From Isoetes taiwanensis (Eukaryota; Streptophyta; Lycopodiopsida; Isoetales; Isoetaceae): DNA of 64,000 nucleotides. Below, piece by piece: positions 43,744 through 54,294 of this stretch. The stretch covers positions 7,491,358 through 7,555,357 of the forward strand of contig JAJEKV010000052.1 of the NCBI GenBank assembly GCA_021234155.1, read 5' to 3'. The notes beneath the pieces were generated by a model, which saw only the letters and a list, made by a program, of their open reading frames with translations, had not been told where the DNA came from and did no database searches. Both the position numbers and the translations under genes were made by a program. How positions within the stretch are numbered: the first letter of the stretch is position 1; every line of letters begins with the position of its first letter.

Positions 43744-44697
43744 ATGGCGGATCTGGGCTCTCCCGGCACATCTCGGGCTTCCTTACGAGCCCGGCCGGGG
43801 AAGAGGGTTCTTGGTCGACCGCCCGAATCTACCCCACCCGTCAGAGCGAGCACGCCTTCTTTGGGGTCTCTATTGCATCGATGGGCCCACTATGCGATCG
43901 ATTTCTTTGTTTACTGTTGAACCCGATCACCCGGCTATCCCCTTGTCGGATGCACAAGCATGCCTTCCCACTCGGCTCGGTAGGTCCATCTCGGGTTGTC
44001 TCTTACGTTTCTTTTGCTCGGTTCCTCCCCTTTTTTTCTCACGGCTTGGCCCGAGTCCTTCTATTGGGCTGAGCCATTCCTTGCCAACGGCAGGCTCCTC
44101 TATTCCTTCTCCATCATTGGACATGGTGCCTCGGTACTTTTCTGAGACCCTCGATTCTGGATAAGCGCAGTCGAGCCTTCAGTCCTCACTTACCCGATGC
44201 TTACATTGCATGAGCAGATTGAGGTGCTTCGCCAGGAGGTTCGGGAACGGGCGTCTCGGTCTGTTCCCAACTTTAAGAGAGAGTCGTCACGCCACCAGTA
44301 TGAGTTCCTTTGTGCCACGGAGTCGAGATTTCGGGAGCTTCATGCTCGTTTGACTGCTTTGTCTCCTCGGGTGCCCGAGACGATTCTTCAGATTATTGAG
44401 GAAGGTAAGGCTGCCACCCTACAGAGAATGAAGTTCTTGATTATTGCTGATCGCGAAGGCTATGATGTCGCTTTAGATTTTGATGACCATGCGGGCCCCG
44501 CTTTATCTGCCGATGATTCCAGGAAATTGAAGTTAGCTCGGCAAATGCATCGCGATCGGCGCCCCCCTGCTTCGAGACCCTCTGCTCCCTCTACTGGCTC
44601 TTCCTTCTCTGCTGCGCCTCCATCCCAGTTCTCTTCATCTCGATCTGGTTCCCGTCCTTTCCTGACGGTTTTGTGGTCGGCTTGGCCATCGAATTGA
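43744..44697 (+). pseudogene. DIRS-like ORF1 (gag-like)
   Basis: An ATG at 43744 opens M-A-D-L-G-S-P-G-T-S-R-A for about 58 codons to a stop. The recognisable part is 44197-44697: F-K-R-E-S-S-R-H-Q-Y-E-F, then A-T-L-Q-R-M-K-F-L-I-I-A-D-R, then a serine-rich tail. The H/NQYEF...L...IADR pattern matches the first open frame of DIRS and Ngaro elements, thought to be a nucleic-acid-binding structural protein. The stop at about 43920 and the frame change before 44197 suggest decay, unless the two frames are separate. Confidence 0.55.
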
Positions 44698-45519
44698 AAC
44701 CTGCCATGCTCGTGTTAATGCCGGATCTCCTAACGCCCCTCTGCCACCTTTGATTCCACCTCCGGGTCCTTTGGTGCCGGCCCCGACTCCATTTTTTCCC
44801 CGTCCCGGCCCATGATTTATGCCTCCCTCTGATTTCGGCCTCAGATATTCTGTTAAAGCAATACTATTACATATGCTTTTATTAAGATGATTTTGGTGCT
44901 ATGGCTCGTCCCGTTCTTCATTAGCTCACGTTTTGTTGTTTGGTTTTCAATTTGTGTTCTAGCATGTTAGGACAGTATCCGATTGAGGGCTGTGGTGGTG
45001 TTAGATGTTTTATTTTCCTACGGGGTGTGTATGTATGCAAGTTGGGTGGGGTTGTGTATGCATGTGTTTGTGCTTAGCCCTAAAGGGTTTTTTCTAGTCT
45101 TCGTTCAACTTTCTCCTTTGGTTTACTGTTGCATGTGGGTGTATTCTGTGTATGCGAGCTTTTGAGGTATGAGCTTGGTTTGGTTAACTCGGCGTGCAAA
45201 ATGTATAAAGTTGCAGGGTCCCGTTGCCTTCTTGGTTTGACGAGTTCCTTGGTTATTTGGTTGGTTACTTACAGTTTGTGCCCTCTTTTCAGAATGTGCT
45301 CCATTTACCTCGGTCATCCCTCATCTTGGCATCGACCCCTCCCCAGCTGATGACTTGGCTTCGGCTACTATAGTCTTGAATCGCCTCCATGCGGCCCTTC
45401 CTTTCTGGCAATCCATTTGCTCCTCACAACAGGTTTTGAATTGGATATAATTTGGTTATCACCTTCCTTGGTCATCCACGTGTTCTCCTGATGCTTTCTC
45501 TGCTCCAAACCACTCGTCT

Positions 45520-46212
45520 TTGTCTGCCCATCGTGACTTTGCTCGCTCTGCTGTGGCCGATCTCCTGCGTACGGGTGCCGCATCCCCAGTCACCTCCCGC
45601 CCCTTCTTCTGTTCCCCCTTGGGGGTCGTCCCTAAAGGCCTAAACAAATTCCGTCTCATCCTAGATCTGCGCTATCTAAACTCTTTTTTGACCATCCCCT
45701 CTTTTCGGTATGAGTTCCTCGAGCTGTTGTCACATCTGTGTCTACCCAACGACTTTCTCTTTGCTGTCGACCTGAAATCCGGTTATCATCATATCACAAT
45801 CTGGCCTTCTCATCGCACTTTCTTGGGTTTTGAGCTTGATGGCCAGTTCTATGTCTTTAATGTCCTCCCCTTTGGTCTAGCTCCAGCCCCTTTTGTCTTT
45901 ACCAAATTAGTCAGACAGTTGGTTCGGTTTTGGCGAGGTCAGGGCGTCCGTTGCTTACCCTATGTCGATGATATTTTATTCTTATGCCAAACATGTCCTG
46001 AGGTTCTACAGATCCGCGTCATTTCTGATTTGCAACGGGCCGGTTTTCTCTTAGCTTGGAAGAAGTGTCGGTTTCGTCTCTCACATTGCACAATTTTCTT
46101 AGGTTTCAGGACGCTCATGAGGGCTTCTTTCGTATATCCCGGGCTAAGAAGGAACGGGTCTTGTCTCTGTGTTCTAGTTTGTTGTCTTCCCAAGTTGTCA
46201 CTCCTCGCCTGA
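45520..46212 (+). pseudogene. DIRS-like reverse transcriptase
   Basis: Reads F-F-C-S-P-L-G-V-V-P-K, F-R-L-I-L-D-L-R-Y-L-N, A-V-D-L-K-S-G-Y-H-H-I, L-P-F-G-L-A-P-A-P-F-V-F-T-K and L-P-Y-V-D-D-I-L-F-L. These are motifs 1-5 of the reverse transcriptase of the DIRS/Ngaro lineage, with the YVDD box intact. The correct frame ends near 46105, where the next block (R-A-K-K-E-R-V-L-S-L) moves to another frame. No natural start is assigned; the frame begins upstream of 45520 at an unclear point. Confidence 0.85.
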
Positions 46213-46837
46213 TTGCCCGTTTTCTTGGCTTTATCCAATCCCTGCGCTTGGTCCTGGGTCGTCTGTGTGCTGCCTTGTCTTGTGGTCTCCATTTTGATCT
46301 ACGCCAGGCCGACCTTTGGGATACTCCCCTTCTTCTATCTCCCCTTGCAAAACAGGAGGTCCAGCTTTGGCAGACCCTTATTTGTCAGTTTGACAGAGCC
46401 CCATTGTGGCCGCCTGCTGTGGTCAGTTCTACCTTGGGTTTTGATGCCAGTGATGAGGGATGGGGTGGTTGGCTTTCACGTCCGGGTTCTGAGCTTCTCT
46501 CTTTTCGGAGATTTCTACAGATGCCGCCTCAATCTTCTACTTGGCGTGAACTCTTTGCTCTTTTTCAGATCTTGCAAGGTGTGTTTCGTTGTTGTCTGAC
46601 TCTTGTGTGATAGCTCGTGGGGACAATCAGAATGTGTTCTTTTTATTACAGAATGGCGGTTCGCGATCCCCCGTGCTTCATTTTTTGCTGCTGGAAGTAC
46701 TAATTTTCTGCTATCAGCATCATATTCAGTTGGAGCCAGTTTGGGTTCCACGCTTGGAGAATGAGTGGGCTGACTATCTTTCCAAAATTCGGGCCTTTGA
46801 TGAATTTTCTCTTTCCCCTCAGTTTTTTGCCTCTTAG
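46100..46837 (+). pseudogene. DIRS-like RNase H domain
   Basis: Continues the reverse transcriptase in two further frames. One carries L-G-F-D-A-S-D-E-G-W-G-G-W and S-T-W-R-E-L-F-A-L; after a shift near 46600 the next carries A-R-G-D-N-Q-N-V and N-E-W-A-D-Y-L-S-K. The D, E and D expected for RNase H are present across the two frames. Two frameshifts separate this from a functional protein. Confidence 0.75.
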
Positions 46838-47110
46838 ATGAGCGGTGGGGGCCACATCATGTTGATCGTTTTGCTAGCCCTTTTAATGCTCTCCTGCCAG
46901 TCTTCAACACCAAAGATTGTTATCCTCATCGGATCGCGCCTAACGCCTTTTCTTATGACTGGCATCTGTTTAACAACTACTGTTTTCCTCCACCTTCCTT
47001 GGTTCCTGAGGTTTTGCATCATGCTCGGATTTGCCGGGCCCGCCTCACACTACTTGTTTTCTCTTGGCCCTCGCCCTTGGTGGCCACGCTTCTTTGTTGA
47101 CTCCTCCACT
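46838..47110 (+). pseudogene. DIRS-like domain after RNase H
   Basis: In frame with E-R-W-G-P-H-H-V-D-R-F-A-S, followed by N-A-F-S-Y-D-W. The WGPHxVDRFAS block is typical of the region between RNase H and recombinase in DIRS elements. It is interrupted further on. Confidence 0.6.
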
Positions 47111-47479
47111 TGGCAATCTTTTGTTCGAGGCGCAGTTTTTCTTTCATGAATTCTCAGGCCTTACTACCTTCACCTTCTTCCCCGCATCGCGGTGTGTCCG
47201 TCATGCAGCACTATTCGCCTTGCGTTGTGATTTTTCTAATACTTAATATTGTCTCTTCTCACATCATTCTTGTAATCTCACATGTTTTTTAGAAAGTTTG
47301 TTCATTTTCATAAGGTTGTTTCTCATCTGTTTGATAGCGTCGGGACTGGTTTCTGAGTTGTTGGTTAGTTTTGGGTATAGCTTGGAGTAGTCCATGGTGT
47401 TATTTTTTCTTTTTTGGTTGGTTGATATTAACACTTGCTTATTCCCTTGTTCCAGATATTTTACCTTTTTATGATGGCC

Positions 47480-48419
47480 CCTCATTGCCCTTCTTCACCT
47501 CGGCTATGGCTTCTGTTCTCCAGTCTCGCGCACCGTCAACTTTGCTCAGTTATTCTTCTGCCTGGCTTCAATTTCGTCGGTGGTGTCACTCTCAGCAGCT
47601 TACATCTTTACCTGCCTCCTCTTTGCATGTTGCTGCATTCTTCTCCTCTCTAATATCTACCCATCGTAGTCCTACTTCTATAGGGAATTAAACTACGCCG
47701 CTATTGCCTTTTTCATAGCTTGATCAACTTTCCTTCGCCTTGTTCGGCCCCTCTTCTGCATTGGTCCATAAGCCGCCCCTCATTATCCACTCTTCTTCGC
47801 GGCGACGTTTACCTCGGGCTGCGTCTCTCCGTTAAGCCAAATCATCTCCTACTACGCCCCCTCACAAGCCGATTGGCTTTGACCTCAAAGCGTGCCTAGT
47901 CACTACTTGCTTTCTTTGGTTTTCTCCGAATTTCGAGGGCCTTTGCGCACGAATTGGCGCGATTTTGTCCTTTTCCCGGACTATGTCCGGTTGCACATCC
48001 AGCGAGGTCTAAGTGCGACCAATCGACCGGGGCGGGGAGGTCCTCATAGCCGCACTTTTTTCCCCATACGCCTGTCATGTTATTGCGGCGTTTGTTGTCC
48101 GTCTCTTTTTTTTCGTGCCTCAGACCCCACGAGGCGACCCCTCTTTTTCGCTCATCCTTGTCCTCCACACGGCCTTTGTCATATGCTGCTGCCCGTTCGT
48201 GGTGGTTTGAGTCCCTGCGTCTTATCGGTTTGGAGCCTCGGGATTTTGGCACCCATGCAGGCCGTAGGGGCGGTGCTACCACGATTCTTTGCATTACGTC
48301 TGCCCCGCCGACATTGTCCGCTCTCACGGGCGTTGGCGCTCTGCTGCTTCCCACTCGCGCTACATTCTACCCGACATTCAGGAGCGCCTCACTGTATCCC
48401 GCCATCTTGGTCTTTGAGG
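47480..48419 (+). pseudogene. DIRS-like tyrosine recombinase
   Basis: The N-terminal core-binding part (47490-47690) reads S-R-A-P-S-T-L-L-S-Y-S-S-A-W-L-Q-F-R-R-W-C. The catalytic part is in two frames. One has F-G-T-H-A-G-R-R-G-G-A-T-T (HxxR box), the other R-S-H-G-R-W-R-S, then S-R-Y-I and a TGA at 48417. The second HxxR-like box and the nucleophile Tyr of SRYI follow the expected spacing. At least two frameshifts separate the parts. B1 starts 18 bases after the stop. Confidence 0.8.
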
Positions 48420-48436
48420 TAGGTTCCTCTTCTATC

Positions 48437-48474
48437 GGCCACTTATGTGTAGATCAGGACCCATCCTAGGAATG
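48437..48474 (+). repeat. DIRS-like element, repeat B1
   Basis: 38 bp from GGCCACTTATG to CCTAGGAATG, identical to B2 at 49427-49464. It directly abuts A2, so B1-A2 represents the circle junction preserved inside the element. Confidence 0.9.
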
Positions 48475-48627
48475 CTACGGTTCTATTGCGATAGCAATAG
48501 AACCGTCATTCCTTGGATGGGGCCCCAGTATCACGCCCTCCTATTTATAGACCGGTTTTTCCCTTGGTTGGCTATCGGCATTCTCTTGAGCTTTGCTTTG
48601 TTGTCTTTAGCGCCTTCTACCTACCTT
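48475..48627 (+). repeat. DIRS-like element, repeat A2
   Basis: Copy of A1, lacking four bases (ACGC) of it. It has the same perfect CGGTTCTATTGC hairpin at its start. Confidence 0.9.
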
Positions 48628-49426
48628 CCCGCCCTTCCCTCCCTCTCTTTGTGTTCTTCTCGGATGGTATAGGGTTCATTGGCTCTGGTTCGGTTGAGTT
48701 TCTTGGGTTTGTTGGCAGTAAATTGTTCATGTTTGTTCCATGTTGTTATTCCTCTTTTCCTTTGGTCAAGTGACCATCTACGGTTTCTATCTTCTTTCTC
48801 TACCTCTCAGATTGCTTTACTGCCTCTGGCACCCTCCATGTTTTTCGTTGTCTGATGTTCTTGGCAAGTTTATATGTTCTTATGGTTCGGTGTTCTCGGT
48901 GGTGGCTCTGTAGCCAGCCTGGAGGCATCCTCAATTTTCATCCCTCGGCGTGGCATTGTAGCCTCGAGGGCAAGCACTAATCGAATATTTTTCTCCGCGA
49001 TGGTCATTCCGGACGATTTTCGATTGGTGGTTGTTGTTCCTTTGTTCGTGGCCTGGCGCCTACGGACTTGATTGGATATTTGATATATTATTGCGCAGGT
49101 TTCTAACTCCTTGACGGGTTTTTCTTCATCGATTTGCCTTTGCAGGTTGATTCCCGAGGTCTCTTGGTGATCGAGATGCGGGATTGCGCAGGATCCGGCT
49201 TGCATCCCCAGGAGAAGCGAGCACCAGTTTTCTCTTCCTTGTATAAACCGAGCGGCGGATGAAAGATCTTTGTTCATCTTGTGTTTCGTAGTCTCTTCGC
49301 GCTCTCGATGATTGTCTAGTTTCGGAGCATTTATATTTCACGTTCTTTCAAAGCTCTACCCTAATAGGGGAATCAATTTGTATTCAACGATTTCACAAAG
49401 CTCAATGAGAATACCACTTCACTTTT

Positions 49427-49464
49427 GGCCACTTATGTGTAGATCAGGACCCATCCTAGGAATG
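49427..49464 (+). repeat. DIRS-like element, repeat B2
   Basis: Identical to B1. It ends GGAATG, then the host hairpin sequence CGAATTTAG resumes. Confidence 0.9.
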
Positions 49465-49647
49465 CGAATTTAGTGTGTTCCATTTTTGTTGCATATGTAC
49501 TATTCGCTTGGTGTGATCCTTCTTGAAAAATAATATGCTCTTTGAAAAGGGATAATGACTTATGTACTTAAGAGTGGTAAAGCATTTTAGATACAAATAG
49601 GAATGAGTACTTGTGTTTAATTTTAATTTGACAACAAATAAGAAAGT

Positions 49648-49715
49648 GGATCACACCATGCGAATTTAGTGTGTCCCTTTTTTTTTGCATATGTATTATT
49701 CGCTTGGTGTGATCC
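49648..49715. repeat. Subterminal hairpin, copy 4
   Basis: GGATCACACCATGCGAATTT pairs with a right arm ending ATTCGCTTGGTGTGATCC. This copy shows the target sequence in uninterrupted form for the DIRS insertion 180 bases away. Confidence 0.75.
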
Positions 49716-50286
49716 ATCTTGAAAAAAAAAACAGCTTTCAAGTAAAAGGAAAGAAAGAACTATCTTATTTAAAGTGTAAAGTGTTAGTATATAAAGTGTT
49801 GGTTTATTAAAATACTATTTGTTTACGCTAAGTTGTAAGTTGAATATTTGTGTTTCTATTTACTTTTTTTTACTAAGGATCACACCAGCTTAATTTCTTA
49901 TATGCAATTACTTACTGCGCATGAAGATTTAAGATCATATGATCCTCTTTAAACAAGGATGGCTTTGACCTTCAATGTTCATAAATTTTATGAATGTTTG
50001 CATATAAGAATGTCACATATCATATTTTCTTAAAAAATGGTCATCAAATGGATAACTAGTCAAAGAGTTCTTCTACTACTTAAAGAGTTTCAAGACTCAT
50101 TTTTGCTATAATTTAAATAGCAATAGAGTTTTAAATGAATCTATTGTTAAAGGTAGTCAAAGACTTCTTGTATTAGCGGTATCTAAACACAAACACCATA
50201 ACCTTTGTACTTCAGGAATGTATAAACCCTTCACATTGCAAAGTATAATGTCATTTATTAGCATCTTCACGGACATTTCCCCTTCC
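49716..50286. other. AT-rich interior of the transposon
   Basis: No remnant of the transposase catalytic half could be found downstream of the N-terminal fragment; a further weak GATCACACCAG hairpin half occurs near 49878. Confidence 0.45.
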
Positions 50287-50619
50287 TTATCGGAAGCAGC
50301 TCATCTCAAGGAACTGTATTCGATTCCGAATGCCTTCATCCTCTCTCAATCTCTCACAATATCCTAGGAGGCCAGAGTTACCGTCACCACAAAATCGGAC
50401 TAAACTTGAAACGTCCCGAAATGACGGTTTCTTGCCACTCAACGGATCCAATGGATATAAACTGCCATCCGCCCAGATGTCAACACTTTTTGAGCCTGCA
50501 AGACACAACACGTCGAGGTCTAAGTTCTTATTTTTTAGACCTCCTTTTTTGCGATTGAAGACTGGAGCATATTCGTGAGTCAGTTGGATCCTTATCCACA
50601 CATCATTTGGAGCTTCCAT
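50287..50619 (-). CDS. N-terminal domain of the transposon protein, truncated
   Basis: About 110 residues from the ATG at 50619. I prefer this start to the upstream one at 50736 because alignment with the 27025 protein begins here. Shared blocks: I-R-I-Q-L, R-K-K-G-G-L, D-I-W-A-D-G-S-L-Y-P, D-V-S-S-L-V-R-F and G-L-L-G-Y-C-E-R. The protein stops soon after, before any coiled coil or catalytic part. It could be a truncated relic, a first exon, or a small protein in its own right, for example a DNA-binding repressor. The conserved block has no family name that I recognise. Confidence 0.55.
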   Translation of the reverse strand: MEAPNDVWIRIQLTHEYAPVFNRKKGGLKNKNLDLDVLCLAGSKSVDIWADGSLYPLDPLSGKKPSFRDVSSLVRFCGDGNSGLLGYCERLREDEGIRNRIQFLEMSCFR

Positions 50620-50779
50620 ACTGCGTGGATCGCACGGCGCGAAATGAAGATGTACAATTTGTATGCCCCAGCACAATTCGCTTCGTGTGAGCCGAACGTC
50701 CGTACTAACCTCGTTTTTGAAATTTGCAACGTGCATATGGAAATCGAAAAGTCCATTCTCCTACAATCCATGCTTTTAT

Positions 50780-51145
50780 ACATTAAGCAAATTCAAATTT
50801 TGAATTGTAGGGGCGGAAAGCTTTGTATTGGGATGAAGTAAAGATCCGGTTAATCTTTGGGTTCACATGGACGAGCTAATGGGCGGCCGGGCTTAAAACC
50901 GGCTTTGAACTTAATGAGGCAAAAAATTCAGCCCGCTTTTGGAAAATCAGCCCTTGCAAGATCCAACTTGCGTAGCTGATGTGCTGAATTTTTAATCGAT
51001 GACGACTCGCCGTAACTCGGGGAGGGCCTAAACTTCTCCATGTGAACCACCCATAAGGCGCAGCATGGCGCCCTCGAAATGAAAGTCTGATACAAAGCTT
51101 CAACCTACACATTCAAATTTTGAAATGTGGAAGGCGGGAAGCTTG
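50780..51145 (-). promoter_or_regulatory. Duplicated block upstream of the transposon gene
   Basis: AAATTCAAATTTTGAA followed by GGCGGAAAGCTT (50786-50825), and CATTCAAATTTTGAAATG followed by GGCGGGAAGCTT (51111-51145), are the same block twice, upstream of the minus-strand gene. The 27025 gene also has a duplicated GAATTTCGATTTG block upstream. Confidence 0.45.
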
Positions 51146-51482
51146 TATGGCCATGGCCTCTAAATGAAAATAGCGCAAGAATCGGTGACACACACGCTTG
51201 GTATCTGACAAACCAAGAGGCACCGTCATGAGTTGCAGGTATGCTATAATGCAAGTGGCTTTTTAGAAGCGCCACATGTTGCATCAGCCTGTCTGACAAC
51301 CAACAGAATTAAATACATATGGCGCCATGAATGCGCAATCCCCCTTATTCTGGGAGAATATTCCAAGTAAATCTGTAATGATGAGATTTTGGTATCCTAG
51401 GTGGCATGGGAAAAAAGGAGCGGAAATATGACGTGGAATGGCTGATAGGAGGCCATTTTGAGACCCCAAATCCACCCTAATG

Positions 51483-52753
51483 ATCCTTTCATAATCATTT
51501 GTATTAAAAGGCAAATGAGTTTGATTTCCTAGTTTAGAGTTTGTGAGAGTTATACCATCTATTTGGTATTTGATCGTTGATACACATTCAATATCTTTTC
51601 GTCAATATCGTTCGTTTGGGATTTCAAAATTTCATGATATTTGGTTAGCTTGTCATGCTAGTTTGGGGTAGTTGCTTCTTCTAGCAATGTTTCGAGATAT
51701 ATGATTGGACATGCAACTTGTTGTCGAGGTTCTCAAGTTTAGTTTGTGGTGCGAACCTGTATAAGTTGTGGATTGCTAATTGCTAACTTTGTGCCCTTAG
51801 TTGCATTATGTCTACTCTAGTGGCTTAGTTAGGTTTGGTGAGTTCTGGCTTGGTGGTTTATGAAGGCATACGTTTATTTGAGTTATAGTCAAGGCAGGTT
51901 CATTTTGGATTGTTTGCTAGCAATACATCCTCTAACCCGAACATTGAGGTTGTATTTACTCGTAGCTCCCCCTAGATTTGTACGTGTCTTTGGGTCCCCA
52001 CCATTTGCAGTGCGAGTTGACATCATTTAATCATGCCATTGGGGACATTTGCTTTTTCATTCTATTCCTACTTTCTTTCCAACTATCAATGTGCGTGGTT
52101 TGCCCATTTTCTTGTGGGGTTTGATTTGCTTCTTCGATCTAGTGGTTAGTTATAACCTCGCAACCAAGAATGCATAGTCTTGTAGTTTCTATTGAAATGG
52201 GAGTATGTTTTTTCCAGTAGTTCATAACATTTGGAGTCCTAACAGTTCATCTCGAGGATCTACTTGACGCAAGTATTCTACATTGTACATCACACTTTAA
52301 TCCTTGTGCAAGTTTCATAGTTGTTTAGATGGCAGTATGCTTGAACTTTTGGAAGTTTTACAATGTATCTTTTTACAAGCATCTTGAGTTGGTGGTAGCT
52401 GTATGGGTTTCGTTACTATTTGATTGAGTAGGATGTATCTAGTTGAGCTTATCTGAAATTACTAATCCATGATTATTATATATTATAGGTGCAACATTAG
52501 TAGTTGTAAAGTTTGCTATAGTTCATGGGCTGACAAGGGAGGTTTAACAATTGCCTTATGTTTTGGATGGGGAATTAGATGTAGAGGGTTGCTATAGTGC
52601 TTGTTGACCATGCCGTGGATTTAGTTTAAATTTGAATCATTGAACGTTTGTGCCTAGATATGTTGGGCTTTCTAGGTGCTTATGTCCTTAGAGAATCTAG
52701 ATTTGCATCATTGGCCCTTATGCCTTGATATGTTGTGTTTTTGGTTGCTGTAA
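51483..52753. repeat. Right part of the duplicated segment
   Basis: Matches 61564-62843 with a handful of indels (for example a 20-bp gap in the left copy near 51990). It continues the segment interrupted at 39765. It is non-coding as far as I can see; open frames are short. Confidence 0.9.
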
Positions 52754-54294
52754 TCTTGTCTTGTTTGCTATCCTTCTAGCTCTTCTATTAGCTCCCTTGA
52801 TTAGGTTTTGTATTACTCCCTTGGCTTTCCTTGTTGTGTTTGTTCACCTCTCTCCTCCTTTTATAGTTTTTTCCTGCATCATGATCTTTTCTGGTTTGTT
52901 GTTCCTTCCCTTGCACTTTTATTTCATTTTTGTGAGATGCTCTAGGATTGGTTCTTTTCAGCAAAGTTTTGAGTTGTTAAGCTTAGGAGCTTAGCTTCTT
53001 TTAGTCATCTTGGTAGTTTGGATGTGCCCTGGTCTCTTGCTCCCCATCGCCTGCTCATTTTCTTTTCCTTTGTGGTTCTTGAGTGGTGACATTGTACCCT
53101 TAATTATCTTAGACATTTAGTTTCCTATTTTTCTACCTCTATTTTCAGCATGTTGTTTTCACGGTGTTGGTTGAGTGCAACTAGGCTCTAGAAGTGCGAT
53201 TTATCTGCGTTTTGAGATTAGCAGATAAATCCGCTTCTTGAGGCTAGTTGAGAGAGTCCCCCTTGAAGTATTTATAGCCTTGTTGCATCCCTCTCAGTTT
53301 CATCAGCCGTCTTTGAGCCTTCCCCTTTGTGGTCGCTTGCCCCACCCTCCCCTCCACCCTTTAGTTTTAGCCCTGCGTTATAACCTTGCATTATTGAAGT
53401 CAATGTCTTAGTTTTTCATGTTGATTGGCTCATTGTTTGCCTTCTTGATCTTGCGATGGTATCTTGTACAATGGGCTGGAGACTCTCATGCCGAGCATTG
53501 TTGTTGGGGCAACTCTTATGTCTTGAATGTTGGGATTTAAGTGGGGGCGATGTTGAGGGCCCTTGCGCCATGGTGGTGGGCCCTCGTGTGCCAGAGATGC
53601 GGCGGCCATTGTGCCAAGATTGGGGTCCTCGTACCAAGGGTCTCTTTGTTCCTTTTGGAGATTTGCTCAAGATGGATGTGGCAACGGCCTTTGCGAGTTT
53701 TGCGAGAATCTTGGCATGTTGGGTCGTATTGGACATTAGCAACGGAGGCCTGTAAATCTTTATGATCTTATTGAGTTTTGAATCCTTTATGGTACTTTGA
53801 CACTTTTTGTATGCCCAAAAAGGCCGGTGTGCATGAGGGATTATTAGAAGTAAAAAATTATTGTACTACTATTTTGGAAATAAAGGGGAGGGCCACATGG
53901 CTCAGCATGTTGTTTCCTGGTGTTGGTTGAGTGCAACTAGGTAGGTGTGGCATTTCTGGAAAATGTGTGCCGAGCATAACTGTTTAGCATAACTATAACT
54001 GTTCTGTTAACAAGGACATTTTACAACACAATATATTGTATGGGATGTGTATTTTCATTTGCTCCAACCACTAAAACAGATTACTTGCATTTGTTCCTTC
54101 ATTGCTTGCTTTTAACTTGGCATCTGGTGCAAAGTGTCTGAAGTATCTTGTAATCATAGAAGCTGCCATGACCTGTACCCCAAGAATTTACTACGCTCTA
54201 GCTCTAGCTCTACTTCAGTCCTTTTGCAAGCATATCATTCTGCTCAAACCAATTATCTAGGTGTCACCTTTGGAATGCAAGACCTTTAACAGTG
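52754..54294. other. Spacer with a pair of direct repeats
   Basis: A block of about 40 bases around GGTTGAGTGCAACTAGG occurs at 53148-53190 and again at 53906-53945. The 0.7 kb between them may be an inserted unit or a local duplication remnant. No gene supported. Confidence 0.45.

Larger units (their letters stand above)
41701..49464 (+). mobile_element. DIRS/Ngaro-like tyrosine-recombinase retrotransposon
   Basis: 7764 bp with split direct repeats in the order A1 - internal - B1 - A2 - B2. A1 is 41701-41857, B1 48437-48474, A2 48475-48627 and B2 49427-49464 (B1 and B2 identical over 38 bp). This architecture is diagnostic of PAT/Ngaro-type DIRS elements, which integrate as circles through a tyrosine recombinase instead of an integrase. 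The interior encodes a gag-like protein, reverse transcriptase, RNase H, the DIRS-specific domain and recombinase fragments, in order. Several frameshifts break the pol and recombinase frames, so this copy is dead. The pyrimidine-rich plus strand contrasts strongly with the AT-rich flanks. It is inserted in a hairpin repeat of the surrounding transposon. Confidence 0.9.
39766..51482. mobile_element. 11.7 kb transposon with terminal inverted repeats, hosting a DIRS-like element
   Basis: Left end CATTAGGGCGG then ATTTGGGGTCTCAAAATGGCC; the right end is the complement, ending CCCTAATG. About 32 bases match with one difference, and both ends carry TTCCACGTCAT about 20 bases further in. The uninterrupted insertion site survives at 61391-62843. 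Joining the two flanks recreates it apart from one base, so no target-site duplication is apparent. Without the 7.76 kb DIRS insertion the element is about 3.95 kb and encodes only the N-terminal domain shared with the transposase at 27025, so it is non-autonomous or decayed. Subterminal hairpin repeats lie inside both ends. Confidence 0.85.

Noticed and set aside
43412-44164. 250-residue open frame before the gag-like region
   Set aside because: Hydrophobic low-complexity translation; the frame from 43744 fits the DIRS ORF1 position better.
39766-51482. Large transposon as PIF/Harbinger with TTA/TAA target duplication
   Set aside because: TTA on the left and TAA on the right are complements, part of the inverted repeat, not a direct duplication; the empty site has neither.
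39766-51482. Large transposon as CACTA type
   Set aside because: The ends read CATTAGGG, not CACTA, there is no 3-bp duplication, and the encoded protein does not resemble a CACTA transposase.
53456-53765. Open frames of 74-108 residues on both strands
   Set aside because: Overlapping frames on both strands, no motif, no promoter; chance in a GC-richer patch.
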